From contig JAUNLF010000003.1 in NCBI GenBank assembly GCA_030532405.1, forward strand, positions 186,001 to 250,000: a DNA stretch of 64,000 bases, read 5' to 3'. The notes beneath the pieces are model-generated. The model had not been told where the DNA came from and searched no databases. It saw only the letters and a list, made by a program, of their open reading frames with translations. This document shows, in pieces, positions 55,227 through 64,000 of this stretch. Positions within the stretch are counted from its first letter, which is position 1. Every line of letters begins with the position of its first letter. The position numbers and the translations under genes were made by a program. This DNA is from Actinomycetaceae bacterium. Its GTDB lineage: Bacteria > Actinomycetota > Actinomycetes > Actinomycetales > Actinomycetaceae.

Positions 55227-56456
55227 CTAGGGTTTAATCAGCTGTTGAGCTGGACGACGAAGAATTCGCAGGCGAATCGTGTCTTCCATATCGTCAATCA
55301 CGCTGATCGCTTCAACGGGTAGCTCCGAAGAAATATCCGTAATCGCGTAACCAATCGAACCGTGCGTTCCGAGGATCTGGCCGTCAATGTTTGCGCCGTG
55401 CTCCGCAAAGGTCTGGTTGACCAGTGCCAAAACACCGGGCGTATTGCGGTGAATCAAAGCAACGCGGTAGCGCGAAGACTGTGACGGAACCAGGGTGAGG
55501 TTCGGCAGGTTCACCGACATGTCGGTGGAAGCGGAACGAACGTAGTCAACAATCTTGTTAGCTACGAAGCGGCCGATATCCAGCTGGGCTTCCTCGGTGG
55601 AGCCACCGACGTGCGGTGTCAGGATGACGTTGTCCATCCCGGCAAGGGGGCTAGAGAACGGGTCGCCATTCTTCTTCGGCTCGGTCGGGAACACGTCGAC
55701 TGCTGCGCCGGCCAGGTGGCCAGACTTCAGGGCGTCAACCAGGGCGTCAATGTCGGTTACAAATCCGCGCGACAGGTTGATGAACATCGAGCCGGGCTTC
55801 ATTAGCTCAAACTCTCGCTTGCCGAACATGTAGCGGTTCTGCGGCGCACCATCAACGTGTAGTGACACGATGTCCGCTTGTTCGAGAAGCTCATCGAGGC
55901 TGTTCATACGCTCCGCGTTGCCGAGGGCGAGGCGCTCTGCAATGTCGTAGAACACGACTCGCATACCCATGGCTTCGGCCAGTACCGATAGTTGGGTTCC
56001 GATGTTGCCGTAGCCAATGATGCCGAGTGTGCGGCCGCGAACTTCGTGGGATCCTTCGGCGGACTTTGCCCAAATGCCGCGGTGTAGCTTCGAGTTACGA
56101 ACGGTTAGGCGCCTGGTAAGCGCAATGATTTCAGAGATTGCGAGTTCAACGACCGAGCGGGTGTTTGAATACGGTGCGTTAAAGACCGCAACGCCCTGCG
56201 CTGATGCCTGATTTAGGGCAATCTGGTTCGTACCGATGCAGAAGGCACCAATGGTGCAAAGTTGCGGGTTGGCCTTTAAAACGCGCTCAGTGATCTCGGT
56301 TTTAGATCGAATACCAACAATCTCAAAATCGCGAAGCTCAGTGATGAGCTCGTCCTCATCTAGCGATCCCGCGTGGCGCACGACCTCAATATCGTGCTGT
56401 GCGAAAATCTTGTCAGCGTCCTTGTGGGGGTTCTCAAGCAAAAGTGCACGTCTCAT
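55227..56456 (-). CDS. serA: D-3-phosphoglycerate dehydrogenase
   Basis: First step of serine synthesis. N-terminal substrate domain, NAD domain with GIIGYGNIGTQLSVLAEAMG and catalytic Arg/Glu/His in NLSRGFVTD, TEP and LTPHVGGST, then a C-terminal ACT domain (YRVALIHRNTPGVLALVN) for serine feedback. 409 residues, the E. coli-like type, without the extra domain of the approximately 530-residue mycobacterial enzyme. ATG 56456 has CAAGAT six bases upstream. Confidence 0.95.
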   Translation of the reverse strand: MRRALLLENPHKDADKIFAQHDIEVVRHAGSLDEDELITELRDFEIVGIRSKTEITERVLKANPQLCTIGAFCIGTNQIALNQASAQGVAVFNAPYSNTRSVVELAISEIIALTRRLTVRNSKLHRGIWAKSAEGSHEVRGRTLGIIGYGNIGTQLSVLAEAMGMRVVFYDIAERLALGNAERMNSLDELLEQADIVSLHVDGAPQNRYMFGKREFELMKPGSMFINLSRGFVTDIDALVDALKSGHLAGAAVDVFPTEPKKNGDPFSSPLAGMDNVILTPHVGGSTEEAQLDIGRFVANKIVDYVRSASTDMSVNLPNLTLVPSQSSRYRVALIHRNTPGVLALVNQTFAEHGANIDGQILGTHGSIGYAITDISSELPVEAISVIDDMEDTIRLRILRRPAQQLIKP

Positions 56457-56462
56457 GTTCCA

Positions 56463-56468
56463 ATCTTG
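56463..56468 (-). promoter_or_regulatory. -10-like CAAGAT for leaderless serA
   Basis: On the minus strand CAAGAT, six bases, then ATG at 56456. A2 and T6 match; T1 does not. Confidence 0.45.
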
Positions 56469-56535
56469 GCACGTCGAAATGCGCTTTGAGATCCTGGGTC
56501 AAAAGCTGGGACAATGCGACCACCGTGCGTGGATT

Positions 56536-58734
56536 TTATTGCAAAGCGCGCGGTAATTCTCTAGAGCTAACCACGTGCAACCGTCCGGTTGGCCTGGTCA
56601 TTGAAACGTAGAGGTCTCCGGGCGAAGTTTCCAAGATATTTAGAGGCTCCCACAAGATAACCGTGTCGAACTCTAAGCCCTTGGCCTGCAACGGCGTCAT
56701 GATTGCAATGCGGTCGTCCAAGCTGGTGCCCCACGAACCGTGCGGCGCGGCGCGGCGCAAATCTTCAGCGTCGGTGATGATCGCAATACGTCCTCGTCCC
56801 GCGCCAACACGCTCATCTAGCAGGGCGGTTTCAGTGGAAACGACACTGCGCAGGGCTTCGAAATCGTCCGGCTTGATAGCGGTGGTTGCGTACGCGTTTT
56901 CCATGTCGCGCGCGGCGACAAGCGGATAGTGGGCGGGAATGCCCAGTTCTTCCATGAGGTCATTTGCGCGATCGAGGACGGAGGCCGGGGTGCGGTACGA
57001 CACGGTGAGGACTTCCTCGCCCGCCCACGCGCGCATGGCGGGGCCGAGTAGTTGCTGCCACGAGTCGGCGCGAACGACGCCGGAGCGTTGGTCGAGGTCC
57101 CCGGTTACGGTGAACGAGCGCGACGGGCAGCGGCGCATAAGTGAGTTCCACGCGAGGGGCGTGAGCTCTTGAGCCTCATCGACGATGACGTGACCGTACG
57201 CCCAGGTGCGGTCGCGAAGCGCGCGTTGAGATAGCGTCAGGTCGGGGGCTTGTTCGGCGGCGCGTTCCGCTAGCATGCTGGCCGACACGATTCCGCCGCC
57301 CAACCCCATGGCTGCGATCGCGTCACCTGCGGATTCAACCTCGCGGCGGCGCCGCTCCTCGCGTGCCTTGGCTGACGAACCCTGCGTGGGTAGCGGCCCG
57401 AGGAGTTCTTCAAGCTCATCCAGGATTGGAATGTCACTTTCAGTCAGGGCTGATCCGCGCGGACGCTGCAGGGCCTCGCGCTCTGCGGCGCTGAGGTTCG
57501 GAGCCATTTTTGCCAAGAACTTCGGGTCGGCGTACAGCTTTTCCAAAACCTGCAGAGCACTGACGGGTAGCCACGCCAGGTTGATTGCGCGCTGGGCTTC
57601 TTTTGATCCGCGAATGTAGTCGTAGTACCAGGAAAGCTCCTGATTGGCGGACACCTGGCTGTCCATTTGCCGGGCCAGGTCCTCCATGAGCTCCCAGGCG
57701 AAGCCTTCCCACGCCTGGTTGTGCGGTTTGTTGGAGCGCCGCGCTGTGGTGCGGGCGGCCTTAACCGCCTGCGAGCGTAGCGTCACCTTGTAAGAAGAGA
57801 TAACCAGGGGAGTGTCTTCGGGAACGCGCTCAAAGTAGCGAACCGCGCGTTTTGCGATATCAACCCAGTCCATGCGGCCCTTGATTTCGCGCACGTGTTC
57901 CGGATCCCGACCCTGCGCTGAGTATCCCGGCAGCAGGTCACCCATAGTCGTGGATACAACGCCGTTTTCACCCAGCGACGGCAAAACCTGATCAATGTAG
58001 CGCAAGAAAACACGCGAAGGTCCAACGATTAGCACGCCGGAGTTTTCCAGCCTTGCCCTCTCGGCGTACAACAAGTACGCGGCGCGGTGCAGGGCCACCG
58101 CGGTCTTGCCGGTACCGGGCCCACCTTGAATCACCAGCAGACCGTCGGAATCGCGACGAATGATCGCGTCCTGCTCGGCCTGAATCGTCGAGACAATGTC
58201 CGACATGCGCCCGTCGCGAGCCTCGGTCAGAGCCTCCATCAAAGCGCCCTCACCCTGGAACACCATCTGCCCCTCACGACTGGCCGAAGTGTCCAGCAGC
58301 TCGTCCTCCAAACCGACGACAGTTCGTCCTCTGGTCTGAATATGACGCCTTCTTAAAACACCCTGCGGATGGGCCCCGGTTGCCTGATAAAACGGGCGGG
58401 AGGCCGGGGCTCGCCAGTCAATCAGGATCTGCTCGCCGTCATCGTTGCGCAGTCCGATGCGACCGATGTAATGAGTGGTGTCGTCAACGTGGTCGACGCG
58501 GCCAAACACAAGCCGATCCACGATGGCCTCAAGGCGGGAAGCCTCGTCACCCCAGTGCGCGGCAACGGCGTCGCGCTCCGTCAAAGCCTGCGGCGTGTTG
58601 CGCCATTTCGAAGCTTCGGCGTTGCGCTGGCGCTCGCGGTAACGCTTGCGGTGCTCATCCAAAATGCCGTATGCGTAAGTGACGAATTTCTGCTCGTGAG
58701 CAATCTCCGCGTTCAAAGGTGAGTCGGACTCCAA
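56536..58734 (-). CDS. helD: HelD-like RNA polymerase-recycling ATPase
   Basis: UvrD/Rep-like superfamily 1 ATPase that removes stalled RNA polymerase from nucleic acid. N-terminal coiled-coil arm (EIAHEQKFVTYAYGILDEHR), motif I VIQGGPGTGKTAVALHRAA, motif II HVIVDEAQELTPLAWNSLM, III TVTGDLDQRS, V-VI TPLQAKGLEFDTVI and VSMTRPTGRLHVV. About 733 residues, class II type by length. Start chosen as TTG 58734 with GGGAAG upstream; the open frame runs to 58851 but its residues do not look family-like. The start is uncertain. Confidence 0.88.
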   Translation of the reverse strand: MESDSPLNAEIAHEQKFVTYAYGILDEHRKRYRERQRNAEASKWRNTPQALTERDAVAAHWGDEASRLEAIVDRLVFGRVDHVDDTTHYIGRIGLRNDDGEQILIDWRAPASRPFYQATGAHPQGVLRRRHIQTRGRTVVGLEDELLDTSASREGQMVFQGEGALMEALTEARDGRMSDIVSTIQAEQDAIIRRDSDGLLVIQGGPGTGKTAVALHRAAYLLYAERARLENSGVLIVGPSRVFLRYIDQVLPSLGENGVVSTTMGDLLPGYSAQGRDPEHVREIKGRMDWVDIAKRAVRYFERVPEDTPLVISSYKVTLRSQAVKAARTTARRSNKPHNQAWEGFAWELMEDLARQMDSQVSANQELSWYYDYIRGSKEAQRAINLAWLPVSALQVLEKLYADPKFLAKMAPNLSAAEREALQRPRGSALTESDIPILDELEELLGPLPTQGSSAKAREERRRREVESAGDAIAAMGLGGGIVSASMLAERAAEQAPDLTLSQRALRDRTWAYGHVIVDEAQELTPLAWNSLMRRCPSRSFTVTGDLDQRSGVVRADSWQQLLGPAMRAWAGEEVLTVSYRTPASVLDRANDLMEELGIPAHYPLVAARDMENAYATTAIKPDDFEALRSVVSTETALLDERVGAGRGRIAIITDAEDLRRAAPHGSWGTSLDDRIAIMTPLQAKGLEFDTVILWEPLNILETSPGDLYVSMTRPTGRLHVVSSRELPRALQ

Positions 58735-58978
58735 CGTAGTTTCTTCCCATCCTTTTCGAAAAATTGGACCCTCTATTATTACGCATTTTTGTCCCCCGAG
58801 CGACCCCGCGTTAACCGGGCTGAAACACGGCGTAAGTGACGTAACCGGCACGGGTGGGTGCGGGTGGTGCGGAATAAAAACGACTGTCCACGAGTTGGTG
58901 TAAATGGAAGCCGAAATGCAATGTCCGCGGGCATTGTTAGGCTTGAAACAAGATTTTGAAGGAGAAGGAGGCGCGGAA

Positions 58979-59992
58979 ATGTCATCTAGTTACTTGAAAC
59001 TGAAAGACGATGTTGATTTTCGTGCACCAATTTTGCTGACTCACCTTACCGGTGCGGAGGACGCCGGGGACGCCGGTGAGCTTGTCGTAAAACAGTTGCT
59101 CACGTCGCTACCGTCGACGCGGGTTGCAACGTTTGACTATGACCATTTGCTTGACTACCGGTCGAACAGGCCGCGCGTGCGCGTCAAGGATGGGAAGGTC
59201 GTTGAAGTGCAGACGCCCGGTATCGCCCTCGATCTTGTAATTGAGGACGGTGGAACGCCAATCTTGATTCTGCACGGGTCCGAACCCGACCTTGGGTGGA
59301 AGGGTTTTGCTAAAGACGTTCAGAAGATTGCGCAGGATGCCGGGGTTGAAATCGCGGTGTCTGTGATGGGGATTCCGTCGAATATTCCGCACACGCGTCC
59401 GCCGCTCGTTCACACGCAGTATGTGAACGCGGATGAGCCGATGGGGCTTGAGGACGGCGAGCTGCCTGACTTTGAGTTCCCATCGTCAGCGGATACTTAC
59501 CTGCAGTACGCGCTGTCAAAGGTGGGGATTGACGGGGTTACGTTTATCGCGACTGTGCCCTACTACTTGGCTCGGATGACTAATCCGCTGGCAACAATCG
59601 CGCTACTTGACCACATGAGGTCGATGCTCGAGCTTAACCTGCCGACCGGTAACGCGGATTTGGGGGTGGAACTCATCAAGGAATACTTGAAGGGTGTTTT
59701 TGATGAGGACCAAGAAAAGGCTGAGCTCCTTGGCCACATGGAGCACATGTATGACGAGACCATCGGGGATGGGGACGACAAGATCGCGCGGATTTTGGAA
59801 CGCTCGCAGCAACCCCTCGATGAGGAGCAGATTTCGGAGATTACCGCCGACTTCGACATGGATGGACTGACGAAGGATATCCAAAACTTCATCTCCCGCA
59901 CGTCAATCCACAGCGGCGAAGAACCCGAATCGAAACCTACCCGTCCAAAGCCGCGCCATCGCGCTCCACTTCCGTGGGAGAACGACGACTAA
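58979..59992 (+). CDS. PAC2-family protein
   Basis: Member of the PAC2 (proteasome assembly chaperone-like) family common in actinomycetes, function unknown. LTHLTGAEDAGDAGELVVKQ (family opening), FDYDHLLDYR, and EIAVSVMGIPSNIPHTRP are typical; a C-terminal acidic helical region (about 270-337) ends in a basic tail. About 337 residues. ATG 58979 has GGAGG at ideal spacing. Its last 56 bases overlap the convergent spermidine-synthase-like gene. Confidence 0.88.
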   Translation: MSSSYLKLKDDVDFRAPILLTHLTGAEDAGDAGELVVKQLLTSLPSTRVATFDYDHLLDYRSNRPRVRVKDGKVVEVQTPGIALDLVIEDGGTPILILHGSEPDLGWKGFAKDVQKIAQDAGVEIAVSVMGIPSNIPHTRPPLVHTQYVNADEPMGLEDGELPDFEFPSSADTYLQYALSKVGIDGVTFIATVPYYLARMTNPLATIALLDHMRSMLELNLPTGNADLGVELIKEYLKGVFDEDQEKAELLGHMEHMYDETIGDGDDKIARILERSQQPLDEEQISEITADFDMDGLTKDIQNFISRTSIHSGEEPESKPTRPKPRHRAPLPWENDD

Positions 59993-60848
59993 ACTCGGCC
60001 TCTTTGATCGGAATTACAGTGCCTACCCACTTTGTGGCCTGCTGGCGGTTTAGGTACCGCGAGGAGATCGGGAGTTTGCGCAGGAGTCGTTGAAGCTCCT
60101 CAAAGTACTGGGCTACCGGCTCGTCCTCATCGGCGGGTTTGTACGCCACAATCACGACGTTGCCGCGCCGACCGCCGTTTAGGATCTTGCCTTCGGAAAC
60201 GATGGCGACGTGTTCGAATGCTTCCAGGGCTCCCGCGCAATCGGCGCGCGCGTCAATGCCGGCTCCGTGCACGCAGTTCACCAGCAGCAGGCCGCCGGGG
60301 CGGAGCACCTGTTTAGCGCGGCGGAAAAACTCGATCGAGCGCAAAGGCATGGGCGTTCGCGGCCCGGCAAACACGTCGCGCACGAGCACGTCGAAACGCT
60401 CCGGCCGCATTGATTGGACCGCCCTCCAAGCCTCGTCAACGCGGATCTTCAACCGCGGTGCACGCGGCAGGTCAAACAGTTCGCGCATCGACTCGGCCAA
60501 AGCCCCGTTTAGTTCAACGACGGTCTGCGCCGAGCCGGGCCGCTCCCTGTCCCACGCCAGCGGCAACGCACACGCGCACCCGCCCAAGTGGAGGGCTTCG
60601 ACGGCGCCCTCGGGAATGAACGCTGACAGTGCCGCGGTCATCTGCTGCATGTACTCGAATTCCAAGTCCGTGGGGTCTTGTAGGTTAATACATGAGGACT
60701 CGTACGAATCAAGGAAAACAGTTGCCAACTGCTGGTCGACGCGAAGTTCGACCAGGGTGTCGCCGGCCATGAACTCTAAGCCGTCGCGCAAACGTAGTGA
60801 CGTGCCGGCGCCGCCAGAAGACTTCTTTGAGCCGCGTTTTTTCGCCAT
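59937..60848 (-). CDS. spermidine-synthase-like methyltransferase-fold protein
   Basis: Rossmann-fold SAM/aminopropyltransferase-like domain: LHLGGCACALPLAW, VVELNGAL, then FDVLVRDVFAGPRTPMPLRS and LRPGGLLLVNCVHG. Actinomycetes encode many such spermidine-synthase-like proteins whose activity is unproven; the SAM loop here is degenerate (GGCAC instead of GGGDG). 303 residues with a basic N-terminus. The start is supported by TAACGT six bases upstream. Confidence 0.82.
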   Translation of the reverse strand: MAKKRGSKKSSGGAGTSLRLRDGLEFMAGDTLVELRVDQQLATVFLDSYESSCINLQDPTDLEFEYMQQMTAALSAFIPEGAVEALHLGGCACALPLAWDRERPGSAQTVVELNGALAESMRELFDLPRAPRLKIRVDEAWRAVQSMRPERFDVLVRDVFAGPRTPMPLRSIEFFRRAKQVLRPGGLLLVNCVHGAGIDARADCAGALEAFEHVAIVSEGKILNGGRRGNVVIVAYKPADEDEPVAQYFEELQRLLRKLPISSRYLNRQQATKWVGTVIPIKEAEFSRRSPTEVERDGAALDG

Positions 60849-60854
60849 GATTCG

Positions 60855-60860
60855 ACGTTA
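60855..60860 (-). promoter_or_regulatory. -10 element TAACGT for leaderless spermidine-synthase-like gene
   Basis: On the minus strand TAACGT, six bases, then ATG at 60848. Confidence 0.55.
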
Positions 60861-60904
60861 ATCGACAAGTGGGAAAATAGGAAGTTGCATCGAGGGGAGG
60901 GGCC

Positions 60905-62146
60905 GTGTCTAAAGCGCCGCGACTAAAGTCCGCTAAGCGTGACTGGGGCAGTGATGATACTGACTGCAATATTTTGCACGTGGACATGGATTCCTTCTAC
61001 GCGCTCGTGGAAGTCCAGATTGACCCCACGTTGCGTGGTCGTCCTTTGATTGTTGGAGGGCGTGGCAATCGCGGGGTCGTGACGTCGGCAACTTATGATG
61101 TTCGCGCTTTGGGTGTGCATGCGGGTATGCCGATTGGGAGGGCGAGGCGCCTGGCGCCGCATGCGGTTGTGGTTCCGGGCCGGCGGGATGTTTACTCAAA
61201 GTATTCGCGGCGGGTCATGGATATTTTGCACACGGTGACCCCGCAGGTTGAGAAGATCAGTATTGACGAGGCCTTTTTGGACGTTTCCGGTTCTATCCGC
61301 CGCTTGGGTCGGCCGGTTTCGATCGGTCAGATGATTCGAACGCGCGTGCGTGAAGAGGTCGGTTTGATCGCGTCGGTTGGAATCTCGGAGGTGAAGTCTG
61401 TTGCGAAGATCGCGTCCTCGCACGCGAAGCCGGACGGTTTGCTACTGATTCCTAAAGCTCGCACGGTTGATTTTTTGCACTGCCTGCCCGTCGGTGCGCT
61501 GTGGGGAGTTGGTGGGCGCACCGGCGAGATTCTAGAGAAGAACGGGATCGACACGGTTGCGGACCTGGCGCACTACCCGCTCACGAGGCTAGACAAACTG
61601 CTGGGGGTAGCGTCCTCCAGGCGGTTGCACGACTTGGCGTGGGGTAACGACCCGCGCAAGGTCGTTGTGCGAACTCCGGAGAAGTCCTTTGGCACGGAGT
61701 CAACGTTTGCGCACGACATTACGGACGCGGATGCTTTGGAACAGGTACTGCTCGAACAGGCGCACGACACCGCGAGGAGGCTGCGCAAGGCCGGCATGGT
61801 GGGGTGGACGGTTGCGATCAAGGTGCGCGCGGCCGACTTCCACACGGTCACCAGGTCCGTGACACTCAGCGGCCCCACCGATGTTGGTATTGAAATAGCT
61901 CACGCCGCCCGCGACTTATTCCGCGCATACGGCGTTCCATCCAAAGGGGTGCGGCTGATCGGTGTGCGCGTTGAAAACGTGCAAAACAGGTCCGAAGGAG
62001 TCGCGGTCGCCCTCGACGATGATGGGCGAATAAGCAGTACGGAACGCACTATGGACGCGGTTCACAAGAAGTTCGGAATGGATTCACTGCGGCCCGCGTC
62101 GCTTATAAAACGGACTGAAAATGAAGCTGACGGCAATCACGGGTAA
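60905..62146 (+). CDS. dinB: DNA polymerase IV (Y-family)
   Basis: Translesion polymerase. Palm motifs LHVDMDSFYALVEVQ (metal Asp pair) and KISIDEAFLDVSG are intact; fingers GVVTSATYDVRALGV; thumb helix-hairpin-helix with LHCLPVGALWGVGG; little finger RLIGVRVENV. The end of the protein lacks a clear QLxLF-type beta-clamp peptide, which deserves checking. 413 residues. GTG 60905 follows GGGAGGGG. No LexA box is visible upstream. Confidence 0.95.
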   Translation: MSKAPRLKSAKRDWGSDDTDCNILHVDMDSFYALVEVQIDPTLRGRPLIVGGRGNRGVVTSATYDVRALGVHAGMPIGRARRLAPHAVVVPGRRDVYSKYSRRVMDILHTVTPQVEKISIDEAFLDVSGSIRRLGRPVSIGQMIRTRVREEVGLIASVGISEVKSVAKIASSHAKPDGLLLIPKARTVDFLHCLPVGALWGVGGRTGEILEKNGIDTVADLAHYPLTRLDKLLGVASSRRLHDLAWGNDPRKVVVRTPEKSFGTESTFAHDITDADALEQVLLEQAHDTARRLRKAGMVGWTVAIKVRAADFHTVTRSVTLSGPTDVGIEIAHAARDLFRAYGVPSKGVRLIGVRVENVQNRSEGVAVALDDDGRISSTERTMDAVHKKFGMDSLRPASLIKRTENEADGNHG

Positions 62147-62247
62147 GGTGTGTTTATGAAAAGCGCCAGACGCGTTTTAGGATAGGAATGTGGCGCAAGC
62201 TACGTTTTAAGACTCAAGCACTAGCAACCGCCACGGGGGTGAAGATT

Positions 62248-62634
62248 ATGGCACTTTCAGAACAAGAACGTCAGATTCTGGAACAGATGGAGCGCGAGCT
62301 TCGCAAAGAAGACCCAGACCTGGCCTCAACGATGTCCACCCAGGTGCAAAGGCCGCAGCGGGTTGGACGCAAAAGTTATTCGCCCCGTCGCGTTGCTACA
62401 GGCATTGTGATTGCGGTTATCGGTTTGATTCTGCCACTTGTAGGAATCACGATCGGAATCACGTGGCTTGCCGTGGTGCTAGGTGCGCTTGGTTTCGGGC
62501 TGATGCTCGCCGGCGTGCTGATGATTGCGATACCGACCCTCCCGGGCGACAAGGTTGCGCCCGCAAAGATGCGCGACACTTCCAGTTTTATGGAACGCCA
62601 GCAGCGCAAGTGGGATGAGCGCAGGCGGCAGTAA
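62248..62634 (+). CDS. DUF3040 membrane protein
   Basis: 128-residue actinomycete protein of unknown function. LSEQERQILEQMERELRKEDP is the family N-terminus; two membrane spans follow (about 55-70 and 74-95). ATG 62248 is preceded by GGGGGTGAAG; the frame extends upstream to 62188 but is not family-like. It has a polar C-terminus and ends at a bidirectional terminator. Confidence 0.88.
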   Translation: MALSEQERQILEQMERELRKEDPDLASTMSTQVQRPQRVGRKSYSPRRVATGIVIAVIGLILPLVGITIGITWLAVVLGALGFGLMLAGVLMIAIPTLPGDKVAPAKMRDTSSFMERQQRKWDERRRQ

Positions 62635-62644
62635 GTTAAGACTA

Positions 62645-62688
62645 AAAAAAGTTGGTGGCTTCCTTGAGGAGAAGCCACCAACTTTTTT
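62645..62688. terminator. bidirectional terminator, DUF3040 gene / glgC
   Basis: A perfect 18-bp stem (62645-62662 with 62671-62688) with an 8-base loop has A-run and T-run at opposite ends, so it terminates both convergent genes. Confidence 0.93.
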
Positions 62689-62701
62689 GTCTCAGCGTGG
62701 T

Positions 62702-63940
62702 TTAGCGCGTGATTACCCAGCCCTTGGGTACCACGGTGATTCCCGATTCGGTGACCGTGAGGCCGCGAGCGCGGTCCTTCTCGAGGTCAGTTCCGACTTC
62801 GGCGCCCTCTTCGACGACAACGTTCTTATCCAAGATTGCCTTGGATACTACGGCGTTGCGTCCGATGCGGCATCCGTTCATGATTACGGAGTCGTGCACG
62901 CGCGCCCAGGAGTGTACGTAAACGCCGGGGGAGAGGACGGAGTGGATGACTTCGCCGCCGGAGACGATCACGCCGGGGGATACGAACGAGTCGATTGCGT
63001 GACCCATGCGCGTGTTGGTGTCGCCGTAGACGAACTTGGCGGGCGGTAGGTGGCCCGGAATCTGGGTTAGTGTCGGCCACTTCAGGTTGTACAGGTTGAA
63101 GATCGGGTGGACGGAGATGAGGTCCATGTTCGCGTCGTAGAACGCGTCCAGGGTGCCGACGTCGCGCCAGTAGTTGCGATCGCGGTCGGTTGATCCGGGA
63201 ACGACGTTGTCGATGAAGTCGTAAACGCCGCAGCCACCGTTTTCTACGAACCAGGGGACCAGGTCGCCGCCCATGTCGTGCTTGGAGTTTTCGTTCTTCG
63301 CGTCTTCACGCAGTGCTTCCACTAGCGCTTCCGTGGTGAATACGTAGTTACCCATGGATGCGAGGAACGAGTTCGGGTCGTCGGGTAGGCCTTCGGTGGT
63401 GGCGGGCTTTTCGATGAATTCTTCGACGCGGCCGTTGGATGCGCGAATAACACCGAATGAGGGCGATAGCTCGATTGGTTGGCGGATGCCAGCAACCGTG
63501 CAGGGAAGTCCGGACTCGATGTGGTGGTCGAGCATTTGTGAGAAATCCATGCGGTAAATGTTGTCCGCACCAACGATGACGACGTAGTCGGGTTTTTCAT
63601 CGTCGATGGTGTTTAGGGACTGGTAGATCGCGTCTGCGGAGCCTTGGTACCAGTGTTCGCCGCGGCGTTGCTGCGCGGGGACGGGGGCTACATAGTTGCC
63701 CAGGAGCGTTGACATCCTCCAGGTTTTGGTGATGTGACGGTCCAGGGAGTGCGACTTGTACTGGGTTAACACGACAACGCGGAGGTATCCGGAGTTGACG
63801 ATGTTTGATAGTGCGAAGTCGATTAGGCGGAAGTGGCCACCAAAGGGTACGGCGGGCTTCGCGCGATCTTCAGTTAAAGGACGCAGGCGACTGCCTGCTC
63901 CACCAGCAAGGACAATGGCAAGTACATGTGGATTTGTCAT
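62702..63940 (-). CDS. glgC: glucose-1-phosphate adenylyltransferase
   Basis: Makes ADP-glucose for glycogen. Nucleotidyltransferase motif [25 protein letters not shown] is present as [13 protein letters not shown] and [23 protein letters not shown], the [14 protein letters not shown] site, EEFIEKP and the C-terminal left-handed beta-helix ([15 protein letters not shown]) follow. 412 residues. Leaderless by the TAACCT hexamer. glgA is usually divergent in relatives and may begin right of the window. Confidence 0.96.
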   Translation of the reverse strand: MTNPHVLAIVLAGGAGSRLRPLTEDRAKPAVPFGGHFRLIDFALSNIVNSGYLRVVVLTQYKSHSLDRHITKTWRMSTLLGNYVAPVPAQQRRGEHWYQGSADAIYQSLNTIDDEKPDYVVIVGADNIYRMDFSQMLDHHIESGLPCTVAGIRQPIELSPSFGVIRASNGRVEEFIEKPATTEGLPDDPNSFLASMGNYVFTTEALVEALREDAKNENSKHDMGGDLVPWFVENGGCGVYDFIDNVVPGSTDRDRNYWRDVGTLDAFYDANMDLISVHPIFNLYNLKWPTLTQIPGHLPPAKFVYGDTNTRMGHAIDSFVSPGVIVSGGEVIHSVLSPGVYVHSWARVHDSVIMNGCRIGRNAVVSKAILDKNVVVEEGAEVGTDLEKDRARGLTVTESGITVVPKGWVITR

Positions 63941-63946
63941 GGCTCC

Positions 63947-63952
63947 AGGTTA
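63947..63952 (-). promoter_or_regulatory. -10 element TAACCT for leaderless glgC
   Basis: On the minus strand TAACCT, six bases (GGAGCC), then ATG at 63940. The spacer could also serve as a weak ribosome-binding site. Confidence 0.5.
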
Positions 63953-64000
63953 TCCATGATGAACGTGTCTCGTCAGCACATTCGCTCCGATAGTCTTATA
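63953..64000. other. window edge, no gene seen
   Basis: The last 48 bases carry no recognisable CDS. They are the upstream side of glgC and may hold the promoter of a divergent gene beyond the window. Confidence 0.5.

Noticed and set aside
58735-58978. Rifamycin-associated element before helD
   Set aside because: The helD/PAC2 gap shows no long GC-rich inverted repeat of that kind; only an AT-rich segment near 58757-58785.

Overview
The window reads as a chromosomal segment from an actinomycete (Actinomycetota), most likely from the Actinomycetales/Actinomycetaceae side of the phylum. The reasons are the moderately high GC content, the gene order lexA / LysM protein / nrdR, the miaB - YbjN pair - miaA block, the pgsA - clgR - DUF3046 - recA - recX run, an infB with a long Gly/Arg/Pro-rich front, and a HelD-type helicase. 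The genus is an inference. Almost every gene is housekeeping. I see no prophage, insertion sequence, CRISPR array or rRNA.

Layout. 1-10.2 kb: a 5'-truncated dus, aroD, a degenerate GH13 protein, dgt, dnaG, an active GH13 alpha-glucosidase and its LacI-type regulator. 10.2-14.6 kb: tRNA-Asn, an 830-bp gene-free stretch with a 132-bp tandem repeat, a small orphan protein, tRNA-Met, and a two-gene unit (lipoprotein plus helical protein) of unknown role. 14.6-25.7 kb: the translation/RNA block rimP-nusA-ylxR-infB-rbfA-truB, a tiny His/Cys/Gly-rich protein, ribF, rpsO and pnp. 25.8-35.0 kb: an M16 peptidase, dapB, a GNAT protein, dapA, RNase J, a PfkB kinase and ftsK. 35.0-41.5 kb: pgsA, clgR, DUF3046, a lipid kinase, recA, recX, cinA and a carboxylesterase. 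41.6-50.3 kb: miaB, an ArsC-like protein, two YbjN-like proteins, miaA, an RsmC-like methyltransferase, hflX and a dinG-like helicase. 50.4-64 kb: ldh, lexA, an SOS-type LysM protein, nrdR, an acyl-CoA ligase, serA, helD, a PAC2 protein, a spermidine-synthase-like protein, dinB, a DUF3040 protein and glgC.

How the genes work together. The core covers translation initiation and ribosome maturation, RNA decay (PNPase, RNase J), lysine/diaminopimelate synthesis, tRNA modification (Dus, TruB, MiaA, MiaB) and a DNA-damage response. LexA-box palindromes lie in front of recA and in the lexA/LysM intergenic region, which ties these genes into one SOS circuit with a probable division inhibitor.

The most distinctive features are the following. 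(1) A TANNNT-like -10 hexamer sits exactly 6 (sometimes 7) bases before the start codon of about seventeen genes, which implies widespread leaderless transcription and also settles several starts. (2) A GH13 paralogue appears to have lost two of three catalytic residues. (3) A perfect 15+1+15-bp palindrome precedes the acyl-CoA ligase. (4) The gene-free stretch carries a 132-bp tandem repeat. (5) An 87-residue protein is made of repeated CGCGGHG modules. (6) A lipoprotein/helical-protein pair has no assigned function. All calls come from reading the sequence; no database search was run.
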